From positions 1 to 64,000 of the forward strand of contig JAIVFJ010000105.1 in NCBI GenBank assembly GCA_025765615.1: 64,000 bases of DNA, read 5' to 3'. The stretch is from Zopfochytrium polystomum (taxonomy: Eukaryota > Chytridiomycota > Chytridiomycetes > Chytridiales > Chytridiaceae). The translations under genes and the position numbers were made by a program. Below are positions 1-9,926 of the stretch, in pieces (position 1 is the stretch's first letter; the number at the start of each line of letters is the position of its first letter). Under the pieces are notes generated by a model. That model saw only the letters and a program-made list of their open reading frames with translations, made no database searches and was not told the DNA's origin.

Positions 1-277
1 TGTACAATGAAAATAACAGTTTTGTTGTGTAGCTGCCTGGAATGCACTTGAACTCCCTCTGCCGCCACCCTCAGCGCCTTACCCGTACCTGCAGATTACC
101 GATGAGCAGCAGCTGGCTCCTGGTCCATCCTGAAGTAAGGGCTCAGCGGTTTGACCGAACTGGTGCTTTATCCGACTGGTTTAAGGCCAGCACAGTGCTT
201 AAAACAATGTAAAATTTCACCCAGTGGCATATATTGCTTGAAAGTTTCATGTGGTTTGCTTTCACTGGAATATTTCT
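1..277. other. Left flank, no gene recognised
   Basis: Non-coding sequence before the first Ty3/gypsy element. Only short overlapping open frames occur and none resembles a known protein. Its last five bases (TTTCT, 273-277) are the left copy of the element's target-site duplication. Confidence 0.5.
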
Positions 278-640
278 TGTCAGGAACATGGCAGGACAGG
301 GCAAGGCAGACAAGGAACTGAGAGGAGTGATGATTGTATTGGAAACAATAATTCACTTGAGGGATGGGACAGGTCCCCCATCCCCCTTTTATACCTTTTG
401 AGAGTGTTCCTTGTCAAGACTCCAAGAAAGTTCCAGAAAGAGCAATTAGTAATACAATGATACCAATGATACCAATGACAACAAGACAAGTCAGGAAAGC
501 AAAGAAGGTTCCAGAAGGTTCCACAAGGTTCCACAAGGTTCCATGAAGGAATGTTCTAGAAGGTTCCAGAAGGTTCCAGAAGGTTCCATGAAGAAATGTT
601 CTAGAAGGTTCCAGAGGTTTCCAGAGGGTGATTCATAACA
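278..640 (-). repeat. 3' LTR of copy A
   Basis: 363 bp, TG...CA. On the minus strand it starts with GAA/TTC pentamer arrays (plus-strand 490-630), then a TATA box near 387-393, then the predicted transcription start and R/U5. It ends at the target duplication at 278. On the minus strand it is preceded directly by the purine-rich tract just above 640. Confidence 0.93.
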
Positions 641-3600
641 TCATCTCCCCCTTTTAGGCCTCTTCTGCAACTTGGTGGGGTACCTGGTCTTGAACTCGAG
701 CAGAAGGTCTTGGCAGTGAGTGAGGTTTGACTCAGGCTCCCAGGTGTTGTCAGCATCTGAGTAACCTTTCCACTTAACCAGGAACTTGAGTGTTCTTCCA
801 AACCACTTGGCATCCAAGATTTGTTCAACCTCAAATTCCTCTTCACCTTCTACCTCAACTGGAGGAGGAGGAGGAACAACTCTGCCTGGAATGGAATTGG
901 CCACAAACTTCTCTAAAAGGCTGACATGGAAAACTGGGTGGATCTTCATGGATGCAGGGAGATCCAGCTTGAAGGTGACTGGATTGATTTGCTCCAAGAT
1001 CTTGAAAGGTCCCAACTTGAGGTTGTCTAGCTTGGGACTTGGTCTTTTGGTCTGCAAGTTCTTCCTCAGAAGCCAAACTTGCTGACCCACAGCAAGGTCA
1101 TGGTCCATTCTGTGAGTGTTGGCAAATCTTGAGGCATCTTCTTGGGCTTGCTTCAGGGTGGAGTCCAGGAAGGAGTTGATGATCTTGAGCTTATGTAAGT
1201 GTGAAGCCGCAGCAGGAGCTTGGACATTGGATAGGGTCTCTTGTCCCAGAAGATCTCCTCTTGGATTGAAGCCATAGGTTGCAAAGAAAGGAGATAGCTG
1301 GGTGCTTGAGTGGAGAGAATTGTTGAGAGCAAATTCTGCCAGTGGAAGGAGGGTGGGCCAATCATCCTGTTGATAGCTGACATAGCACCTCAAATACTGC
1401 TCCAGAGTCTGGTTTGTTCTTTCTGTTTGTCCATCAGTCTGAGGGTGATAAGCAGTTGACAGTTGAGACTTGATTCCAAGGGCTGCTGTGAGTGCTTTCC
1501 AAAATTGAGATCTGAACTGTGGTCCTCTGTCACTGACGATTGACTGAGGCAGCCCATGGAGCCTGAATATGTGCTGCAAAAACAGGTCTGCTGTTCCTTG
1601 TGCATCTATATTCTCAGTGCAGGGGATGAAATGGGCCAACTTTGTCCTTCTGCAGATGACAACAAGGATAGAGTCAAATCCATGGGATGGGGGCAGTTTC
1701 ACAATGAAGTCCATGGATATTGATGACCAAGGGCTGATGGCAATTGGGAGGGGCTCCAGAAGTCCATAGGGCTTGTGTCTGCTGGATTTGTTTCTTTGAC
1801 AGGTTTCACAGCTGCTGACATAGTTCTTGATGTACTTCCTCATGCCTGGCCAGTAGAAGTCTCTGGAAACAAGCTCATATGTCTTGTGCTCTCCTGGGTG
1901 TCCAGCTGTTGCTGCATCATGCCTTGTCTTGAGTATCTCAAGTTTTTCCTCCTCTTGGCTGATTTGAATCTTGTGAGGCTTGGGGTCCTTGGAAATAGCA
2001 TGGGCCCACACACTGTCAGGAAGCAATGAAAGGTGTGTCTTGGATGGTGGGGTGAAACCATCTCCCCCTTCAGGTGCAAGGTCTGTTCTTCTTGACAGGG
2101 CATCAGCCACAGTGTTAAGGTGGCCAGGAGAATAGCACAGCTTAAAGTCATACTCAGAGAGCAGTTCAGCCCACCTGGCATGCCTCTGCTTGAGCAACCT
2201 CCTTGCCCTGAAGAAGGTGAGGTTCTTGTGATCCGAATAGACAGAGATGTTTTTAGAACCAGCCAAGTAGTGTCTCCAGAATTTGAATGCTTCCACAATT
2301 GCAAGCAACTCCTTGTCATGGACTGTGTAGTTACACTCAGCACTGTTCAGCTTCCTGGAGTAATATGCCACTGGATGCAGAGGAGCAGAGGGGTCCTGAG
2401 AGCTTGGCTGGGACAGAACAGCGCCAAGGGCATAGTCTGAGGCATCAGTTTCCAAGGTGAAGGGAAGCAAGGGATCCACATGCTTAAGGAGTGGTGCACT
2501 TGTGGTTGCTGTCTTAAGAGCTAGCCAGGCTTGCTCTGCTGCTGGGGTCCATTCAAACTTGGTGGTCTTCTTGGTGAGATCAGTGAGAGGCTTGGCTATG
2601 GCAGAATAGTTGGCAATGAAGGTTCTGTAGAAGTTGCAAAATCCAAGGAAGCTTTGAACATCCTTGATGGAATTTGGAGCCTTCCATTCAAGAATAGTTT
2701 GGATCTTGTCTGGTGCCATGGAGATCCCTTTGTCAGACACAATGAACCCCAAAAACTCAATGGAGGTCTTGTGGAATTCACACTTCTCCAGCTTTGCATA
2801 GAGGTGATGCTGTCTGAGTCTCTCCAAGACAGTCTTGACATGTCCCATATGGCTTGCAGTGTCAGATGAAAATACCAGGATATCATCCAGGTAGACAATG
2901 ACAAAAAGGTCCAGAATATCCCTGAAGATGTCATTCATCATGCCTTGGAAAATAGCTGGAGCATTGGTAAGTCCAAAGGGCATAACCAAGTACTCAAAGT
3001 GACCGTATTTGCATCTGAAGGCAGTCTTCCATTGATCCTGGGGCTTAATTCTGACCAAATTGTAGGCACCTCTGAGGTCAATCTTGGAAAATATCCTTGC
3101 ATGGCTCAGTTTGTCCAGTAATTCAGAGATGAGAGGCAGTGGATAGCGGTTCTTGACTGTCATCTCATTGAGATCTCTGTAGTCCACACAGGGTCTCAGT
3201 CCCCCATCCTTCTTCTTGACAAAAAAGATGGGAGCTCCAGCTGGTGACTTGGAAGGTTGGATGAATCCCTTGTTCAGCATTTCTTCAATGTATTCTTGGA
3301 GGGCCTTGGCTTCTGGTGGAGAGAGGTGGTACAGTGGCTTGAAAGGTGGGCTGCAAGTTTCATCCTTGAGTGGGATTTCACAGTCATAAGGCCTCTGAGC
3401 TGGTAGCAGGTCTGCCTTGGTCTTGGAAAACACATCAGCATAAGGGAGATATTCTTTTGGTAGCTTGGATGCCAGCAAAAGGTCTGATGGGTCCAGGTTG
3501 TTGTGCTCCTCAGCAGTGGGGCTTGAATTCTTGACTGGGAACTGTGATTCTTGAATCTTTGACTGAGAGTTCTGTTCTTGGCAAAGGCTGTGAGCTGTGG

Positions 3601-4066
3601 AGCTTGAATCTTGACATCCATGGTGAGTTGGTGGGGCTTGGAATCTGAGGTGTTTGTGGTGCTGGTGGTGGTGATGAAACAGGGGCAGCTTGGAGGAGGG
3701 TCCAGGGAATTGCCCCTCAGTGAGCCTGGACCTGGGTCTGTTGTCAATCTTGATGGCAAGGAGAATGTACTCTTCCAAGGTCTCAGGGATGTGCAGAGAC
3801 TGGGAGAGCATGTCTTGGATGGACTCATGGAGACCATGATGGTACAGCTCCATCAGAGCTGCATCATTGTATCCAGAGTCTCTGGCTAGTTGCTTGAATT
3901 GGTTGGTGTAGGCCACACAAGATTGCTTTCCTTGCTTGATATGCTTGAGCTTGGATCTTGCTGTCCAAGATGTGTAGGGGTCACCAAAGGTAGCTTCCAG
4001 CCTCTCCCAGAGCTCTTCCAGAGCTCTTGCAGGGTGGTGGGTGTGCTTGGGAGAGATCTGTACCAT
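641..4066 (-). pseudogene. Gag-pol fused ORF of copy A lacking zinc knuckle and protease
   Basis: An open frame of 1141 codons. It starts in the middle of Gag capsid and runs into Pol without needing a ribosomal frameshift. Two deletions relative to copy B are compensated in frame. The first removes the zinc knuckle, the slippery site and the Gag stop. The second, flanked by a short CAAGATTCAA-like homology, removes the protease with its DSG motif; between the two, a short segment is read in a third frame. Reverse transcriptase (YLDD), RNase H, integrase (HHCC, then DD35E), the GPY/F module and the chromodomain remain. The C-terminal end is full length here, whereas copy B is shifted at this point. 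Confidence 0.85.
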
Positions 4067-4368
4067 GATTGAGCTTGACCAGACTGGAGGGTGCTTGTGA
4101 AGAGAACCTTGACTTGCTCACTTGGAAATCTTGAAGGTTGGAGAAGGATGACATTCTCCACAGTGGCCATAAAGTTCCTGAGGTCTTTGGCCAGCCCAGT
4201 GAACTTGTCAGGGCTGGGAACCTTGGGCTCTCTTGCTTGGTTGGCTTGGGGCAGGGGAAGAGCTTGAAGTTCTTTTTGGTGAAGTTGTTGAAGCTGGTGC
4301 TGCTGGTGAAGGACTTGTTCTTGAAGTTGGTGTGTCTGTCTTGAAAGGGCTTGTAATTGGTCCATCAA
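3886..4368 (-). pseudogene. Gag fragment of copy A
   Basis: 160 codons matching the N-terminal half of copy B Gag: a Gln/His/Leu-rich coiled stretch, then the capsid-like region. The normal start is ATA instead of ATG (plus 4401-4403), so this frame opens only at an internal Met. A 12-bp deletion relative to copy B lies just after the start. An 11-bp tandem duplication (about 4009-4030) shifts the frame and adds an unrelated tail. Capsid coding then continues in the overlapping frame of the fused ORF (641-4066). The product would be a truncated capsid. Confidence 0.85.
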
Positions 4369-4430
4369 GGCTTGGAAGGGAAGGTCTTGTTTGGGTCAGA
4401 TATGATGGCAGAGAGTAGTAGGAGAGGGTG

Positions 4431-4441
4431 AAGTGAATTAT
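4431..4441 (-). promoter_or_regulatory. Self-priming primer-binding site, copy A
   Basis: Two bases inside the 5' LTR, the minus strand reads ATAATTCACTT. This is the exact complement of AAGTGAATTAT in the same LTR, about 35 nt after the TATA box. No match to a tRNA 3' end was seen. The arrangement is that of Tf1/sushi-type elements, whose own mRNA 5' end primes reverse transcription. Confidence 0.75.
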
Positions 4442-4443
4442 GA

Positions 4444-4806
4444 TGTCAGGAACATGGCAGGACAGGGCAAGGCAGACAAGGAACTGAGAGGAGTGATGAT
4501 TGTATTGGAAACAATAATTCACTTGAGGGATGGGACAGGTCCCCCATCCCCCTTTTATACCTTTTGAGAGTGTTCCTTGTCAAGACTCCAAGAAAGTTCC
4601 AGAAAGAGCAATTAGTAATACAATGATACCAATGATACCAATGACAACAAGACAAGTCAGGAAAGCAAAGAAGGTTCCAGAAGGTTCCACAAGGTTCCAC
4701 AAGGTTCCATGAAGGAATGTTCTAGAAGGTTCCAGAAGGTTCCAGAAGGTTCCATGAAGAAATGTTCTAGAAGGTTCCAGAGGTTTCCAGAGGGTGATTC
4801 ATAACA
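4444..4806 (-). repeat. 5' LTR and promoter of copy A
   Basis: 363 bp, seemingly identical to 278-640. Read on the minus strand it has the GAA/TTC arrays, then TATAAAA (plus 4553-4559), then the predicted start site whose first 11 nt pair with the primer site at 4431-4441. Confidence 0.93.
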
Positions 4807-4811
4807 TTTCT

Positions 4812-5282
4812 GGGCAGAACAATGCAAGTCAGAACTCTGGTTAAGCAAACCGCCGAGCCTTATCCTGAAGCAACTCTGGGTATCAGCAAGACACTGTGCC
4901 AGACGCTGTGCCTGTGCAAGCACCATGGAGGTGCCTGCCCATACAGCTACACATAAGCCCACACCCATAGCTGCACCTGCGCCTACATGTACTCCCTCGA
5001 AGGATACGTGAACTCGATCAAGTTCTGTGACTTGACCCGCCTTGTTGACTGAGGCCACAAATGTTTGACTCTGATGACGAGAGCTTGGGCTGGCATGACT
5101 GTGCTTCTGTTATGGTTAACGCTACTTTGGCCCAATTGCATCCACCCCTACCGCCAGTGCTGGGTCCAGCACCTAGGAAAAACAACTCACGGAACTGGCT
5201 CCACAAACACCGCTCTGGCAATCATGCATGGGATCAGTCAGTACTTTGGCGACCTAGCATGCCTGAGACAGTGGGATATCGG
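4812..5282. other. No gene recognised
   Basis: Mixed sequence after copy A. An open frame at 5061-5648 crosses a tRNA-like sequence and has no recognisable domain, so it is not called. Confidence 0.4.
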
Positions 5283-5352
5283 GGGATTCCGGGGATTGAG
5301 CCCATGACCTCCTTCACCCAAAGCAGAAATCACACCACTAGACTAGAATCCC
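5283..5352 (-). tRNA. tRNA-Pro(TGG)-like sequence, probably a pseudogene
   Basis: On the minus strand the acceptor arms GGGATTC and GAATCCC pair fully. There is an A-box-like CTAGTGG and an anticodon loop TTTGGGT (anticodon TGG, Pro). The T-arm is degenerate and the anticodon stem pairs poorly. Probably a decayed tRNA-Pro or the head of a tRNA-derived repeat. Confidence 0.5.
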
Positions 5353-5708
5353 CTCACAGTGTTTCTGCAAAACAGGGAGTTGACGTCACGCCAACACTGA
5401 CATTTCTGTCTGACTGTATGGCTCAAGTTGATACAGCATTGGTTAGCTTGTGCCCCAGGGCACCAAAGGTCTCACTGGCACCCCCTTTAACTGTGCTGTC
5501 AGGAAGACTTGGACTTCATCTCTACTCAAACTTTTGCAGCAAGTTTCAGAAGTGGGCAAGGTCAGCTGGCCCACCTGCAAGATTGTTATTCAGACGTCGG
5601 ACCCAGTTTGGCCCTGACTCCCAAACCCCAGAGGCTCACAAAATCTGAAAACAAATAAATGTTAATAAAAATAAAGTGAAGTAACAAGGCTGCCATTCAG
5701 CCCCCTTT

Positions 5709-5780
5709 CGTCCTGCACAGGATTCGAACCTGCACTCCCAAAGGGAAATGCCACCGCGTTAACCACTCCACCAACAGGAC
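5709..5780 (-). tRNA. tRNA-like sequence, anticodon unclear
   Basis: On the minus strand the acceptor GTCCTGT pairs with GCAGGAC. D-arm GTG...CGC, an A-box-like GAGTGGTTAA and a T-arm with GGTTCGAAT are all present. The anticodon arm does not fold as a normal 5-bp stem with a 7-nt loop, so I assign no amino acid. tRNA-derived element or pseudogene. Confidence 0.5.
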
Positions 5781-6002
5781 CTCCACAAGTCCCTTTGGGC
5801 AAACAAGGTGGTGCGACTGGGCCTACCTGAAGCCTTTTCATACACTACCCTACAGGAAGACAGCAAGATCCTCTGAAACTGCAGTATTCAAGCATGAACT
5901 TGGCTGGAAGTATGCTTACTTAAAGCTGCTTTTGACTTGGCACATGCAAAATCCTGGTGCTCTTGCTGCAACTGAAGACAACCAAGTATAACCAGCAGTC
6001 CA

Positions 6003-6075
6003 CGAGTATAGCAGGACTCGAACCTGCTATCTTTCGATCCGAAGTCGAACACAGTAACCATTTTGCCATATGCCC
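6003..6075 (-). tRNA. tRNA-Arg(TCG)-like gene
   Basis: The minus strand folds as a tRNA. The acceptor GGGCATA pairs with TATACTC, with one mismatch and one G-T. Anticodon stem TTCGA/TCGAA closes loop CTTCGGA (T33 present, anticodon TCG). T-arm AGCAGG-TTCGAGT-CCTGCT is perfect. No intron. It may be functional or slightly decayed. Confidence 0.6.
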
Positions 6076-6143
6076 ACACCAAATTCAGCTAAGCAGCGAG
6101 ACGTGTTAAAGACTGTCAACGTTTCCCCCCTGCTCGTTTCCTG

Positions 6144-6175
<32 letters not shown>

Positions 6176-6342
6176 TAGTTGGTGTGTTCTGTCTTTTCAT
6201 TTCACTCCCCCTCCCCCCCCCCCCCCTTACCGTTCTGCAGGTGGCAAGTGCTCAAGAGGACCAATGGCAAGGGGATTAACAACATGACGGTGCAACAATC
6301 AGGATGCTGCCAATCAAACTGGACTCGAGCAAGAGACTTTGC
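6076..6342. other. No gene; long T and C runs
   Basis: Contains a T run of nearly 30 bases (about 6146-6174) and a C-rich run (about 6205-6227). No coding signal. Confidence 0.5.
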
Positions 6343-7477
6343 TGTGAGGACGACAGGCTGTTGAGCCTGCGACCTCAAATAAAAAGAGTATACCCCACTT
6401 TTTTAACTGATAACTTGTGAGGATTATCAATCTGACTCGACCAAACAACGTTTCACGAAAGTGACGTAACACGGCTGGACCCCATTTCTTATTATTTTCA
6501 TGGGTTATTATTGTCCCTGCAAGCCGAACCACTGAGATTTGGACTGTCTCTTAGCCGCGGCCATGTATATTATTCATGTTATTATTACGCACTAAGTTGC
6601 AGGCCGAATGGCTCAGGCTGCTCTGCACTCTTGACCAGAGGCCCTCTAGCTCAGTGGTGTAGAGCGCTCCCTTCAATGGGAAAAGTGCTAAGTTCGAGAC
6701 ATGCTGGCAGTCATTGACTGAATGATGCAGAAATGCTAAGTTCTGCACAATGACTAAGCCTTGCCCTCCTCACTTTTGGAAAAGGATTAGGATGATGTGC
6801 TTCAGTGGGTAGAAGTACAGAGTCCAGGTGTACACAGAGCTAACACAGAGCTGCTACATAAGCTACCATGATGAAAGGCCTCATGAAAGGGTATGAGATC
6901 ATAGGGTTTTTTCTCCTTTCTTTATTGATGATTTTTACTTATTTTTTCAATTAGTAGTTTATCCTGTTTTTCCTGTTTTTACTGTTTTATCTTTTATTTA
7001 TTTGGTTGTTTGTTGTCTCTGTGTGTGTCTCTCTTTTCTTTTGTGGCTGTGAGTGACTGTCCCTCTTTGCACCAACCAGCTCTCTCCATCTCCTCCATCT
7101 TTCTTGGCAGCTGATGCCAAGAAATGCCCCATGACTTTCTGAGCTGTCGTCCTTGTTTGATGGCTCAGCCCCATTGTTTGGTGACTCACTCCTCCTCTTT
7201 CTTCTTTGTTGTTTTATTTATTGTTTTGTTCTTTTGTATATGTTTTCCCCTCTTTTCCCTTCCTTCTTCCTTCACCCTGCTGATTCCAACCCTCTCCTAT
7301 TTAAGCAGCCCACCCCCCGTTCTTGTTGCCCCTTAGAACCTGTACCTGAAGTCTTCTTGCCTGCCCTTATTCCTTCTCTGACTGTGTGTATGAGCTGGGG
7401 GTGGCAGTCCCCTGGTGTGTGACAGGAGAATTGGTTCTCTTGGCCATTTATGGCAGTGTGCTGGGTTCAAGTCCCAG
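6343..7477 (+). repeat. Dispersed 1.1-kb repeat with tRNA-like modules, copy 1
   Basis: Shares order and much sequence with 57580-58356 plus 63680-64000. Both begin TGTGAGGACGACAGGC, followed by a conserved CCTCAAATAAAA block. Both carry a tRNA-like module (6640-6712 here), long T-rich stretches and a GATGGCTCAGCCCC block. Both end near a second tRNA-like arm with CTGGGTTCAA. No protein is encoded. It could be a large SINE, or the LTR or end of another retroelement (see 56266-57544). The true right end is unknown because copy 2 runs off the window. Confidence 0.75.
6640..6712 (+). repeat. tRNA-like module inside dispersed repeat
   Basis: A-box-like TAGCTCAGTGGT (6647-6658) and B-box-like AGTTCGAGAC (6691-6700) lie at tRNA spacing, with a GCTC/GAGC D-stem. 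The partner copy is at 57880-57951. The T-stem is poor, so this looks like a tRNA-derived pol III promoter rather than a working tRNA. Confidence 0.55.
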
Positions 7478-8772
7478 TGCACCTCACCATTCTGCACATA
7501 CTGTTTAGGCTGGTCTGGGGTAGGAGCTACTTGATGATGTGGGAGGGTAAAACTGTGGTAGTGCCTCGCCGGTTCCTGTCAATACATCACTTCAAATCCA
7601 GGTCTCTCAAGGTGATATGAATGAGTTGGCTGGTCAGGTATTATGTGGTGGTATGGTCTCTCTGGTATTCCTCCCTGTCCCTGGTGATGGTTCCTTTGGC
7701 CTTTGGTGGGCCTGGTTCGCTGGGTTCAGACCCTCTTCCTTTCATGCTAATACCTGTGGTTGTCTTTGGTGTCTTCCTTGTGTGTGGGAGTGGGTATTGA
7801 CCTTCCTTGCTTCTAAGACAGGTTATTCTCTCTGGCCTGGTGAGGCAGAGGTCTGTCTCCTGGTAGGATGAAGCAAGAAGAGTCCCACTGTCTCCCACCC
7901 TGGTTGCACCCTCTTCCTTGGATTGAGTTGGAACACTCTCCTTGGAGTGAGACAAGTTGTGTCTGGTTCTGTTAAGTGGAAAACAGTTCTGATTTGGTTC
8001 AACAGGCACCTCTGCACACTAACTGTTCCTTGTGTCTGCCCTTTGTCTCTCCAACCCCCTCCAACTCAGGGTTTGACTTGTTGTTTATTTCTTTTGTTGT
8101 TTCTTTTGATGGGTGGTAGTGGCTTGTCACTCCCCTTACCGATTCAGTTGGTCTTACCGATCAAGTCGGTTCTGTCTCTGGTCTAACTTGGCTTTGGCCT
8201 TGTGCCCCAGATGAAACCCTTCTGTGTCTTGCACCAGAGGATTATGCTTTCTTTTGTGATTGTGTCTGTTTCATGCTTTGGTGTGAGAAACCCCTCTTTT
8301 GTGTTAGAGATTTATTTGTGTTTTTCTTGGGCTTTTTAAGACTCCAAATACACTTTCCTGTCTAGTGCCCCTAGACACCCTCCTTTTGCCCCTTTTCATT
8401 AGTCAGGATTGGTATTTAGGTCCATGCTCTAGTTTCCACCTATAGCCCTAGGTGAGGAGTTAGAGAGCACAGTCTCACATTGCCCACTGATGCTGTCTGT
8501 TGTAATTTGTGCTTGCTGTCAGTTTGGCATTTAGATAGCTAAAGGAAGGATAATGGTCAGTTGGAATTGGCAGGCCAAGTATCCCCCCCCAGCAACCCAA
8601 GTGATTGCATTGCAAGTTTGCACTTTTTTTTGCATGAGGAGAAACTTTTTTCAATCAATGTAGCAAAAGTTGCACATGCTGCACAGTGCAACTTTGCATG
8701 GGGTAAAGTGCCTGTCTTGGTCAGGCTTCTACAGTCCAACCCCACACATCATGCTGGATTCGCAACCTGACT
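7478..8772. other. No gene recognised; T-rich repeat-like DNA
   Basis: Low-complexity T/G-rich sequence between the dispersed repeat and a solo LTR. Open frames are short and unrelated to known proteins. It may be the continuation of the 6343-7477 repeat or an older element. Confidence 0.4.
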
Positions 8773-9080
8773 TGTTATGAATCACCCTCTGGAAACCTCT
8801 GGAACCTTCTAGAACATTCCTTCATGGAACCTTGTGGAACCTTCTGGGACCTTCTTTGCTTTCCTGACTTGTCTTGTTGTCATTGGTATCATTGGTATCA
8901 TTGTATTACTAATTGCTCTTTCTGGAACTTTCTTTGAGACTTGACAAGGAAGACTCTCAAAAGGTATAAAAGGGGGATGGGGGACCTGTCCCATCCCTCA
9001 AGTGAATTATTGTTTCCAATACAATCATCACTCCTCTCAGTTCCTTGTCTGCCTTGTACTGTCCTGCCCTGGTCCTGACA
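8773..9080 (+). repeat. Solo LTR of the Ty3/gypsy family
   Basis: 308 bp, TGTTATGAATCACC...CCTGACA, clearly the same LTR as at 58357 but with fewer GAA/TTC pentamers. TATAAAA is at 8965-8971 and the AGTGAATTATTG block follows. No internal region adjoins it. The 5-bp flanks (TGACT and ATTGC) differ, so it is old or formed by recombination between different insertions. Confidence 0.9.
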
Positions 9081-9244
9081 ATTGCCAAAAGTGAGTAGTA
9101 GTCTCTCCCTCTTGAGGGATCTCTGACTATGGATTTGCTGTAAACATCCTTCCACCAGACACTTGGCCACATTTGATGCAAGCACATGACGCTTATCATG
9201 ACTTGTGCACCCTTTGAGTGGTTCCCAGTCTATGCTGTGAACAG

Positions 9245-9345
9245 TCTACTGTGAGTGAGTGAGTGGACGGAGTGAATGAATTGGAGATGTGTGTTTGTGG
9301 GTGGTCCTTCTCCCCAACTTGGAGAGAAAGAGAAATACTCTGTTA
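9245..9345 (+). repeat. Short dispersed repeat, copy 1
   Basis: A GTGAGTGAGTG start, then a conserved block around TGTTTGTGGGTGGTCC and CCCCAACTTGGAGAG. It is shared with 44310-44410 and contains no ORF. The neighbouring stretches (9081-9244 and 9346-9458) show nothing recognisable. Confidence 0.6.
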
Positions 9346-9458
9346 CAAATGGTAGGGGCAACCAGTCGGTGCAGCAGGCCAGTACTCTGGTGGACTCCAA
9401 GAGGGTTTAATTGTTTTTAGTACTTGATATTATACGATTTGTTTAATGTCACAAGTGA

Positions 9459-9531
9459 TGGGGGTATACATTAGCGGTAGATTGCTTGCTTTGCATGCGA
9501 GATGCCGTGGGTTCGAACCTCACTGCCTCGA
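9459..9531 (+). tRNA. tRNA-Ala(TGC)-like sequence, probably decayed
   Basis: Anticodon stem CTTGC/GCGAG closes loop TTTGCAT (anticodon TGC, Ala). The D-loop has TAGCGGTAGA, and T-arm GTGGG-TTCGAAC-CTCAC is good. The acceptor stem pairs in only about five of seven positions, so this is probably a pseudogene or tRNA-derived element. Confidence 0.5.
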
Positions 9532-9836
9532 TTGTTGGAGTATTCACACATTGGTAGTTACAGGCCATACACCACATCATTGTGCTCCACATCGAGAAGT
9601 CAACAGGAACTGATCCAGAGCCATTGCCCCTTCTTTGCTCACATACTTGATGGAGTTTTGGCCCCATCAGCGTGATGCAACAGGGTGTCTTAGTCTCCCA
9701 GAAAGATCAGGGTTGCAGTTCTACAGTTGGCTGTCTCAGGATGTTTGGCTTCTGTTTGGCTGTTGCAACAGTTCACTCCACGTGAGGGCTCTCTGCTCAC
9801 AGCTGCAAAGCGTCGCTATGAGTATTAGGTCCTGTG

Positions 9837-9926
9837 GACAACGTGGCCAAGTGGTTAAGGCGACAGGGCGACAGACTCGGAATCTGTTACTCTTTTGGTG
9901 CGCAGGTTCCAGTCCTGCCATTGTCG
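9837..9926 (+). tRNA. Type II tRNA-like (Ser-like) with CGG anticodon and 8-nt duplication
   Basis: Acceptor GACAACG pairs with CATTGTC except at one position. The D-arm has GGCCAAGTGGTTAAGGC, the variable arm is long, and the B-box is GGTTCCAGTCC. Anticodon stem ACAGA/TCTGT closes loop CTCGGAA, giving CGG, one base from the Ser anticodon CGA. The 8-mer GGCGACAG is duplicated in tandem between the D-arm and the anticodon stem. Most likely a mutated tRNA-Ser(CGA) copy. Confidence 0.5.

Larger units (their letters stand above)
278..4806 (-). mobile_element. Ty3/gypsy chromovirus, copy A, internally deleted
   Basis: A complete retrotransposon in reverse orientation. The two 363-bp LTRs (278-640 and 4444-4806) look identical by eye and start TG and end CA. 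It is flanked by the perfect 5-bp duplication TTTCT (273-277 and 4807-4811). The internal part is about 800 bp shorter than in copy B at 58357-63679. Compared with copy B it has lost the end of Gag with its zinc knuckle, and the protease. Gag also lacks its ATG and carries an 11-bp duplication. Reverse transcriptase, RNase H, integrase and chromodomain stay open. Identical LTRs and the target duplication imply recent insertion. With these lesions it could move only with help from an intact relative. Confidence 0.95.

Noticed and set aside
5061..5648. 195-codon open frame on the plus strand
   Set aside because: It reads through the antisense of a tRNA-Pro-like sequence, has no domain or signal and no splice evidence.
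7380..7490. Possible complete tRNA at the right end of the dispersed repeat
   Set aside because: The T-arm (CTGGG/CCCAG) and a wobble acceptor can be drawn, but the anticodon arm does not fold normally. Treated as part of the repeat.
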